NCBI RefSeq assembly: GCF_048128805.1
Contig: NC_135998.1
Span: 27,323,492 to 27,387,491, forward strand
Direction of reading: 5' to 3'
Origin: Centroberyx gerrardi
Taxonomy: Eukaryota > Chordata > Actinopteri > Beryciformes > Berycidae
Length of the DNA: 64,000 nucleotides
The notes beneath the pieces were generated by a model. That model worked only from the letters and a program-made list of their open reading frames with translations, ran no database searches and had not been told where the DNA came from. A program made the position numbers and the translations under genes. Of the stretch, positions 60,401-64,000 are shown piece after piece. The first letter of the stretch is position 1. Each line of letters begins with the position of its first letter.

Positions 60401-62092
60401 CTATCCTGATGCTTGAGTTAAACCCCACTGGGTTTTTGAGTAATCCCTTCTGCACTTAATCCATTTTTTTTTTCATTTTATTTTCCACTGGCCTATTGCC
60501 ACAAACATTAGAGTCCTACAGGAATCTAGGCAGCGAAGTGAGAATAAACCAACATCTATAGTCCATGTTATGTTCCTTTCCAGGAAGAAGAGCGGCAAGC
60601 TGAAGACGGGCTACAAGCGCGACTACATCAACCTGGGCTGCGACATCGACTTCGAGGGTCCCATCATCCACGCCGCTGCCGTGCTGGGCTACGAGGGCTG
60701 GCTGGCTGGCTACCAAATGGCCTTTGACACCGCCAAGTCCAAACTGGCCCAGAACAACTTTGCCCTTGGATACAGGGCCGGGGACTTCCAGCTGCACACC
60801 AATGTGTGAGTACCAGACCCCACTGCTCTGATTTTGATGAAACGTAGAGGCATGATGCGTCTTCGCACTGTGTTCCAGCGATCCTTACAAATGATACTGA
60901 TTGGCCTAATGGGGGCATTAAAATTAAAGGTCAAAATTTAAAACTCGCACATGATTCCTCACACACCACTGGTATCTTGATGACACTTGGAGGGATCATA
61001 CATTTTGGCACTGTGTTTTGCTGTTTAAAAAAATTAGACTGATTGGCCTGATGGGGATGCTATAATTAAAGGTCAAAATTTCAAACTTTGAAACTGCAAC
61101 ACCACTGGCCTGATTTTGATAAAACTTTGGGGGGGTGATGCATCTTGTTGCTGATTGTTGCTGAGGGATGAGAACAGATGAAAATTAGCCCTGTCAAATA
61201 AATGTAATAAATAAATAAATAAAGAAGTAAATTGGCCCAAGGGGTGCATGTATCATTAGTGGAGCATTACTATAATTTTTATTCAGACAGTGGGGACGTG
61301 GAAAGGGAGACACAGTAGTGAAGGTTTAGTGGGGGCACATGTGTGGTTTCACTGGTGGAATACTTAACCTCTGGACTATCTCTGGGCGTGCTATTGGTCC
61401 GGAAAGAAGTAGGTTTAATATCGTTCTTTCTCTTAATGACTGTCCCGTCTCCCTCAGTAACGACGGCACTGAGTTCGGCGGGTCCATCTACCAGAAGGTG
61501 AACGACGAGCTGGAGACGGCAGTCACTTTGGCCTGGACAGCCGGCAGCAACAACACTCGCTTTGGCATCGCCGCCAAATACAAGCTGGACAAAGACGCCT
61601 CTCTGTCTGTGAGTGCGCCGTCCATCCATTTACACTGTCGTTTCATATTCTGATCTATTGAGGTGCTCACAAAAACAACGTTGTGATGTCTCATGACTTA
61701 ACTTGTTGAACCCTTCAGGCCAAAGTGAACAATGCCAGTCTGATCGGAGTAGGCTACACCCAGAGCCTTCGGCCAGGTATGCTTTGAGCCCCAACTTTCT
61801 CTTATGTTTATTGTTATAACTCTGTATTAGTCGTACTTTCTTGCTCATGACTTCTTAATTAACTAACATTCTGTGTTGTTTGAAAGGATGAATTCTTACG
61901 CAAAGAAAATGTGATTTGGTAAACCGTTTCCGTGCCATTCGTGCTCTGCAAATTCTTTTGTTATTCCTCGTTCCTAAAATGTTCCTCACGCCTTTTGCAG
62001 GGGTCAAGGTCACCCTCTCAGCCCTGATCGACGGGAAGAACTTCAACGCCGGCGGACACAAAGTCGGCATGGGCTTTGAGCTGGAGGCATAA
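56824..62092 (+). CDS. vdac3: voltage-dependent anion channel, VDAC3 type, complete, 8 coding exons plus optional microexon
   Basis: Exons: 56824-56890, 57703-57752, [58181-58183 optional], 59854-60006, 60136-60188, 60584-60805, 61458-61608, 61719-61776, 62001-62092. They total 846 nt and 281 aa without the microexon (VDACs are about 283). This outer-mitochondrial-membrane beta-barrel passes ATP, ADP and other metabolites. It has the N-terminal helix ([20 protein letters not shown]), GLK at 94-96, and the end [17 protein letters not shown]3 is favoured by glutamine at position 73 (FNQKWN; VDAC1/2 have glutamate), [27 protein letters not shown], and the ATG microexon. The barrel is two residues shorter at CDIDFEGP (family CDxDFxxAGP). 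The MAVPP start resembles VDAC1, so a VDAC1/3 label swap is the main alternative. Confidence 0.93.
57430..57500. repeat. (TA)n microsatellite with TGTG interruptions, vdac3 intron 1
   Basis: Long TA run with short tgtgtg interruptions. Confidence 0.95.
57505..57571. mobile_element. terminal fragment of a hAT-like element, vdac3 intron 1
   Basis: The phrase 'aaccgtgaacccagtattgtgtatcgaaccgaacc' followed by 'catccctac' resembles the end of a common fish hAT family. The opposite terminus was not found. Confidence 0.4.
58181..58183 (+). CDS. vdac3: 3-nt ATG microexon of VDAC3 (alternative)
   Basis: The trinucleotide ATG lies between a good acceptor (ctctcactctaatgtag, pyrimidine-rich upstream) and a strong donor (GTAAGA), in the intron between codon 39 (exon 2 ends 57,752) and codon 40 (exon 3 starts 59,854). 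Mammalian VDAC3 is known to have a tissue-specific 3-base ATG exon at this position that inserts one methionine. Inclusion here would give Met39-Met40 before EFNTSG. Position, phase and splice signals all agree; usage in this species is unproven. Confidence 0.8.
58548..59406. mobile_element. degenerate hAT-like element, vdac3 intron 2 (tentative)
   Basis: The left end 'agggttgcatgattaatcacattgaaattgc' and the right part 'tgcaaatcacaattgcaatatttatcaaag' resemble the two ends of a common fish hAT family with AATCGCAATT-type subterminal repeats. A clean right terminus and TSD were not found. Confidence 0.35.
60825..61140. repeat. two to three diverged tandem units (about 130 bp), vdac3 intron 5
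   Basis: Units share the order: 'cactggcctgattttgatgaaac', 'gcatgatgcatctt', 'gcactgtgtt', 'gactgattggcctgatgggg', 'attaaaggtcaaaatttcaaac'. Copies begin near 60,815, 60,965 and 61,100 (partial). Confidence 0.7.
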
Positions 62093-63310
62093 GGGGGAGA
62101 GCGAGATCCACCAACAAAGAAGAGCCCAGAACCAATCGCCACACACTCCTCCGGTCCACAGACACACACACACACTCTCTCACACTATCACCCCAGTCCA
62201 CCACCACCACCATCAAGTAGCTCCTCCTCTCTGGTCCCCCTCTCTCTCTCACACACCTGTACATACAGCGATCCCCCTTACGCACACATTCAATGAGCAT
62301 TCTTGGCAGTAATAGGCGGGTCTCGGCATCATGTTTAAACACACCTGATAGGGGTAACGACAATGGAGACGGTGTGTTTTATTGATCCTTTTAGTTGACA
62401 GTGCATAGTAAGACTGTGGGTTCATGTCCTCTTATGGTTAATGAAGTGGCACTATTTATCTCCCTGTAGGTCTTGGCTGAAGTAGTCCTTGGTGTAAATG
62501 TGTAGCTCCTTTAAGCCTGTGTTGTTCCCGCCTTCCTTAAAGCATGTCTGAATGAAAACCTGGATGCAGAGCAGAACATTTGTTTGCTTGGTTAAAAATG
62601 GTGCTGACTGTCTTGTGTGTTTTTTGTTTTGTATCGGTTTGAGTCAGAACATTTTTGGTTTTGTTGTGGACCATTTAATCAATATAAATGTTTTATAAAC
62701 TGTTTATGTTGTTGAATTGCTGTGGGTCAAAGTTATGAGGGATTGTGAGTTTCAGCATAGGTGAAGACTGTTTCTGCTTGGATTGAGTAAAGGTCTGCGG
62801 AGGGTTCAGTTGTATTGTTACTGTCAGCATAGATAGTTTTAGAAGAGTATTGGAAATCTGTTCAAAGTAGTCCTAAATGGTCTCCTCTTTTAATCCTTTG
62901 TGACTACTCATAGGTGAAATCAATATAGTGGAATCTTCCAGTAGGTTGTGTAGTTAGTTGGCATTTCTACACTATTGTTTTCATCTGTCTATTTCAGCAC
63001 AGCAGTCACAAACGAAGTGATGTCACATGAGAATATTTTGCATTTGCTTGTTACCTTGCTTTAGGTATCGTGGCACCAGGCGTCAAGTCTTATTTGATGG
63101 AAAGTTGTTTGCTCATGTTGCTCGGGAACTGCGCTCATTGCTGTCACTGCTCTCTTTTCTTCAAACAATCTACACTCTTCAGACCAGTTCCCACTGTACA
63201 GAAAATACAGTTTATCGTCCTCTGAGTGATTCCAGTCCAAACAAGAGGTCGTTGTGTTCCACATGACTATCCTTTTCTTCCTTTTGGTAATAAATCATAG
63301 ATCGAAATGT
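62093..63310 (+). other. vdac3 3' UTR (probable)
   Basis: Non-coding sequence after the stop. A canonical AATAAA is at 63,289-63,294. A non-canonical AATATA lies at 62,681, which would give a 0.6-kb UTR more like that of mammalian VDAC3. Confidence 0.4.
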
Positions 63311-64000
63311 GTTTTTCCATCAAATTGTGTTGTCATTATTATAAGGGTCATTCCTTTGTTTCTTTGTCATCTCGACACACGTACCTCATTTTTCCAACGT
63401 CGGTTAAGGTAATTCTAATAATAAAAACACAATGTCTGAAAGTTGTCGTGATTCTTTTCTCGTCAAAATACATTGCTGCAAGCTATGAGGATAGTGAAGA
63501 CCTTCAGTGAGGTTGATATTTGATCAAACACTCTCAAAACGTTGTTTAAATGGAGTCTTTAATTGCAAGGCACTTACTGTACACATAAGCCTCATAATCT
63601 TAGAAATATAAAAAATATTTGGACTGGGAGATACCAGGACATTAAACATATTTATCACAAACAAAAACTCTTAAGGACTTACTATTATTGATTAGATTAT
63701 TATTGCCATTAATAGATGTTGCTTCCTGGTAGCATTAATTTGTAATGATAGTGCAAGTCATTAGAGTTTACATTAATCTCTGGGATTTGCATGCAGGTCT
63801 TTGCAAACAGATCTCTCGCTTATTCTTACAGATTACGGAACTAAATGTAATGGCTTGCAAGTGATATTGTTAGAAATGTTGACTTGCACTAGCATTGATA
63901 ACAAAAGTCAACAAGCTACATCCAGTTTCTCAAAAAACAGTGTAAAACCTTTTTGGATGGGATGTCCCAAAAGGAGTTCTTGTAAGTTTCTTCTAAATAT
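63311..64000. other. intergenic, nothing recognised
   Basis: AT-rich sequence to the window end with no supported gene, repeat or RNA. Confidence 0.5.

Overview
This window looks like nuclear DNA of a teleost fish. The genes are intron-rich with compact GT-AG introns, dinucleotide microsatellites are dense, and hAT-type DNA elements and degraded non-LTR retrotransposon tails are scattered through introns and intergenic DNA. I placed four protein-coding genes. Exons were assembled by hand from the six-frame translation, splice signals and remembered family sequences, and every reading phase was checked across junctions.

Layout: (1) 1-7,096 is mostly repeat and unexplained AT-rich DNA, with a LINE 3' end and an intact-looking hAT MITE. 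(2) 7,120-9,375 (+) is a HIC2-type BTB/zinc-finger repressor whose BTB domain is split by an intron. (3) 15,119-38,855 (-) is a complete PI4KA gene: 54 coding exons, 6,288 nt, 2,095 residues plus stop, convergent with hic2. (4) 40,697-51,290 (-) is a complete SLC25A1 mitochondrial citrate carrier with 9 coding exons and 317 aa. Its likely poly(A) signal lies only about 290 bp upstream of the PI4KA start codon. (5) 56,824-62,092 (+) is a VDAC3-type porin with 8 coding exons and 281 aa, plus a 3-nt ATG microexon candidate at 58,181-58,183. It diverges from slc25a1.

HIC2, PI4KA and SLC25A1 are also neighbours in human 22q11.2, so the block supports the HIC2 assignment. Functionally the genes are unrelated: transcriptional repression (nucleus), plasma-membrane PI4P synthesis, mitochondrial citrate export (inner membrane) and the outer-membrane metabolite pore. 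The last two both serve mitochondrial metabolite exchange, but I see no evidence of joint regulation.

The most notable observations are the VDAC3 microexon, a PI4KA splice donor that is itself the start of a (GT)n microsatellite with an in-frame alternative donor 36 nt downstream, a 202-nt PI4KA intron that is about three-quarters pure (TC)n, a near-perfect intronic hairpin, a diverged CCAAT/GC-box tandem array inside a PI4KA intron, and a hic2 that has lost the recognisable CtBP-binding motif. I found no wholly new multi-gene system.
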